DNA of 64,000 bases, from the NCBI GenBank assembly GCA_034620365.1, contig JAQGEQ010000071.1, positions 1,054,001 through 1,118,000 of the forward strand, given 5' to 3'. The position numbers and the translations under genes are program-made. Positions 61,601 to 64,000 of the stretch are shown one piece after another. Source of the stretch: Pegea sp. RAD2-039 (lineage: Eukaryota; Chordata; Thaliacea; Salpida; Salpidae). Under the pieces are notes generated by a model, which did no database searches, was not told the origin of the DNA, and saw only the letters and a program-made list of their open reading frames with translations. Every line of letters begins with the position of its first letter. Position 1 is the stretch's first letter.

Positions 61601-63751
61601 AAATACCTCCTGAGGTTGCTGTCAAAACATCCAAAGACACAAACGATAAAACAGAACTTCCAACTATCTCTACTTCTGAAGATGTCTCTTCACCAAAGAC
61701 TCCTATTATCAATCAAATTGATTTAATTCAATTGGAACCAGAAGTTGTTCAACCTCTTTCTCCTCCTCCTTTGAAACAACTGAAGCCGGAAGTTGTTCTT
61801 CCTAAGACATCAAATCCCGCCACTCCTAGGACACCGGAAGCTGTTCTTTCCAAAACACCGGAAACTGTTCTTTCTAAGACACCAGAAGCTCTTTTTTCAA
61901 AGACACCGGAAGCTGTAGTTTCTGCTGAAGATCAACCAACTATAAAAAGTCTTGTTTCTGAAGAAGAGATGAAGACATTAGAAGATCGAAAGAGTGAATA
62001 CAGAGCAGCAGCCTTGAAAGCGAAACATGAAAATAACCGATCTCTCGCCCTGGAATATTTCCGCACTTTGAAGGTAACTATCTGATGAAAGAAATCTCGA
62101 TTTTCAACTATCTGTGCAAACGACATTTCTATTTTTACATTTTATGTAAATTTTCTGTATAATTCAATTAGCAACTTTCTATGATTTCATTTACTAACTT
62201 TTTTTATTGTCTACTAGAAAATCGATTGTGTTATACAAGCAGCTAAAGAAGGCAAATCAGTTGATCTGTCACAAATGCCTCCTCAAATATCAGTTAGTCA
62301 GCCTACTAACAGTTAGTTACTTGCATTTTCTTATTCAACTAATTATTTACTACTTTTCACATTTTAATATTATGCTTAAAAATAGTATTTCTAATAAATT
62401 ATTTATTTCTTATGACAAGTAATTATAGTTGTAATTAGTTTGATTTATTCATTGAAAAATGTTGTGTTTTGATAGTTTTTAAGTTTGTTTAAACTGGTTG
62501 ATGAAATAAAATAGAAATTTTTGATTATTTTTATGATGGTAGATACTAATTTCTTTTTATTTCTAAAAGTTTTAAATTAAGTAAACATTTTTTTTATCTC
62601 ATCTAGAAATGATTAGTTGTAATTTCAACTTGAGAAAACAATTTTTTTAGAAATAATTAAATTAATTGAAATATTTTCAAACAGAAACAGAGATGCCAAG
62701 AAGATCAATCGAAGAAAAAATAGTTGCAGCTCCTACTACAAGTAGTTCATCTACTACAGGTGCATATATCAAAACATTTCTTTATTTCAATACCACAATG
62801 TTTTAACTTCAATTTTTTCAAGTTAACATTTCAAGTTAGTTAAAAATAAATCAACTTGTAATCGATCAAAACAACATTTGATTGATTTGATGGATTTTAA
62901 TTACAAATTTGTTTTTTATCACTAAACGTAGCCACTGAAAGCACTATGCAGTCGATGCCAACTACTTTGGATGAGCATTTAGTGGCTCGCTTAGAAAAAT
63001 ATCAGTCAACAGCTAATGAAGCTAGCAAACAAGGCAATAGTGGCAAAGCTCGAAGAATGATGAGAATTGTGAAGCAATATCAATCTGCTATCAAATCACA
63101 TAAAGCTGGAAAAGTGATTGATTTCAACGACCTTCCGACCCCACCAGGGTTTCCTCCGTTTCCAGGTAACAACTTTCTTCAATTTGATCAAATTTCCTAT
63201 TTTAAGTGACCTTTGTAAGAAGTCTTTAGGTTGAACCTTTAACCTACTAAAACTAACTAATGTTTTTTTGTAAAACTTGGAAAGGTCAGGATGTACAAAC
63301 AAATGAGATTAATTTGTTGCAAAGAGCTGCTCAACTAGCACAGGAAGATCCGGAAGTAGTTGCTGATGATGAAGAGAAACAGGTCATTAAATCTGAAAAC
63401 AATTTAATCAGTTGAACAAATTTCATTTCAATCCAACTTTGTTTCATTTTACTTCTTTTTAGAGTCAACTCTCAACGAGCATCCAACCAACAACTTCACT
63501 CCCTAAATCTCAACCATCCACCACAAAACCAGAAAGTAAATCTACATCTTGTGACTCATCAAATTATTCTGATATTTTTACTTACAGGCTCCTACAACGC
63601 ACAGCTGAAATTTCTGATTAATCGTAAAGATCAGTTCAAGCAAGCTACATTAAAAGCAAAACAAGATGGGAATCGGGAGCTTGCTCTTCAATACTTGAAG
63701 AAGATGAAAGGATTTGATCCTTTGATATCAGCAGCTAAATCAGGAGTCAAG
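58642..63751 (+). CDS. cc2d1: CC2D1 / Lethal giant discs (Lgd) family protein, 3' end beyond window
   Basis: Eleven exons: 58642-58698, 58886-59000, 59516-59619, 59715-59888, 61519-62073, 62218-62311, 62685-62759, 62932-63165, 63285-63382, 63463-63535, 63588-63751; 581 residues so far, all junctions in frame. A basic start MSRSDKRRKPAHK leads to the acidic N-terminus typical of CC2D1 (DGFEEELAAILGG, MAELNDICDES). Four DM14 repeats follow: about 133-185 (ILQSRKQMYQTG, then RLQRGLKQIEDLMRSAKRGK and IPPEV), about 305-357 (KSEYRAAALKAK to VDLSQMPP), about 400-460 (HLVARLEKYQSTA to FNDLPTPP) and about 530-581 (KDQFKQATLKAKQDGN to ISAAKSGVK). In the family DM14 repeats bind ESCRT-III/CHMP4 (Shrub) and regulate endosomal sorting and Notch signalling. 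The C2 domain is not reached. The 1.6-kb intron after 59888 splits the first DM14 and contains a LINE fragment. Confidence 0.92.
60160..61398 (-). mobile_element. 5'-truncated LINE copy with internal deletion, in a CC2D1 intron
   Basis: Same family as 45421-49566, opposite strand. From its 5' side it keeps SVSNTPDQIPALFLRK, LNYRPVSLTSVIFRTQE, QHGFMKQRSSLTQL and IIYLDFAKVFDSVPHNKL. It then jumps, near 60855, straight to the stretch matching about 48935 of the main LINE (FKLYVR-type sequence). About 550 bases including the VPQG and YADD motifs are missing. The ORF2 end (SPSLKLYQLR) and the 3' tail near 60160-60235 are present. It is dead. Confidence 0.88.
61831..61923 (+). repeat. In-frame short tandem repeat in CC2D1 (KTPEAVLS unit)
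   Basis: Four imperfect 24-bp units encode TPEAVLSK, TPETVLSK, TPEALFSK and TPEAVVS in the linker between the first and second DM14 repeats. The linker is Pro/Ser/Thr-rich and probably disordered. Confidence 0.8.
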
Positions 63752-63920
63752 GTCTTCATCATCTCTTCAATTTATTGATCAAATGTTTTAGAAAATTTTA
63801 TAAATTTATCTTTCTTGTTTAATTTATGTCCGTCTAACAGCGCGATAGAAACTTTGATTTGAGTCACCATCTAAACTAGTTCGAATCTTACGTAGGTTAC
63901 AAAACTTAAATAGCACGAAT

Positions 63921-63990
63921 CCAGTCGATTTAGCACCTTGACTCGTAAAAAATTCTCGGCTAAAGAGCCAAAGAAAACGTACAGATAGAT
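63921..63990. repeat. Short dispersed repeat (copy also at 14453, 16855 and 25207)
   Basis: The pattern TCAATTTAGCACCTTGAC, then TGTAAAAAATTCTCGGCTAA and AACCAAA recurs with differences at about 14453-14505, 16855-16920, 25207-25272 and here. The 25207 copy comes from the tandem duplication of the 16855 copy, so there are three independent copies. No coding capacity is seen; it may be a SINE or MITE. Confidence 0.6.
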
Positions 63991-64000
63991 CTTGTGCTTG

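Overview
The window is invertebrate-style animal nuclear DNA: strongly AT-rich, with many GT-AG introns (commonly 50-150 bases in the first gene), AATAAA-type polyadenylation signals and non-LTR retroelement debris. The best guess at the organism is a tunicate-grade chordate. The reason is the first gene, whose C-terminus has a run of fibronectin type III (FN3) domains followed by three four-cysteine fibronectin type I (FN1) modules, the same order as the C-terminus of vertebrate fibronectin. To my knowledge FN1 modules are largely a chordate feature. The species call is inference; the gene calls rest on translated exons.

Layout. (1) 1-15244, plus strand: the 3' part of a giant fibronectin-like extracellular matrix gene. 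I resolve 56 exons and about 3,083 residues, with about 26 FN3 domains, Thr/Pro-rich mucin-like linkers, an RGD in a Thr-rich linker, then three FN1 modules and the stop. (2) 16731-33567: a direct tandem duplication of about 8.3 kb. Each copy carries an intact seven-exon gene for an MFSD6-like 604-residue major facilitator membrane protein (19224-22558 and 27574-30996). A 143-bp copy of one exon of the upstream fibronectin gene lies at the joint. (3) 33985-43252, minus strand: a nearly complete 20-exon polycystin-2 (PKD2/TRPP) channel gene. (4) 44995-49566: a decayed, nearly full-length CR1/Jockey-type LINE with a PHD-like finger in ORF1, plus its isolated 3' tail in the opposite orientation. 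(5) 51683-54760, plus strand: an eight-exon stomatin/podocin-family gene of 296 residues. (6) 58642 to beyond 63751, plus strand: a CC2D1/Lgd gene with an acidic N-terminus and four DM14 repeats; the C2 domain would lie beyond the window. One of its introns holds a LINE copy that has lost its reverse-transcriptase core.

There is no operon logic here; these are separate eukaryotic genes. The products are an adhesive matrix protein, two transporter-like membrane proteins, a cation channel, a membrane-scaffold protein and an endosomal/ESCRT regulator. They share no obvious pathway. What ties the region together is its duplication history: exon-pair duplication inside the fibronectin gene, a tandem gene duplication next to it, and repeated insertion of one LINE family. 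One LINE tail appears to supply a splice acceptor and the first codon or so of the RGD-bearing fibronectin exon.
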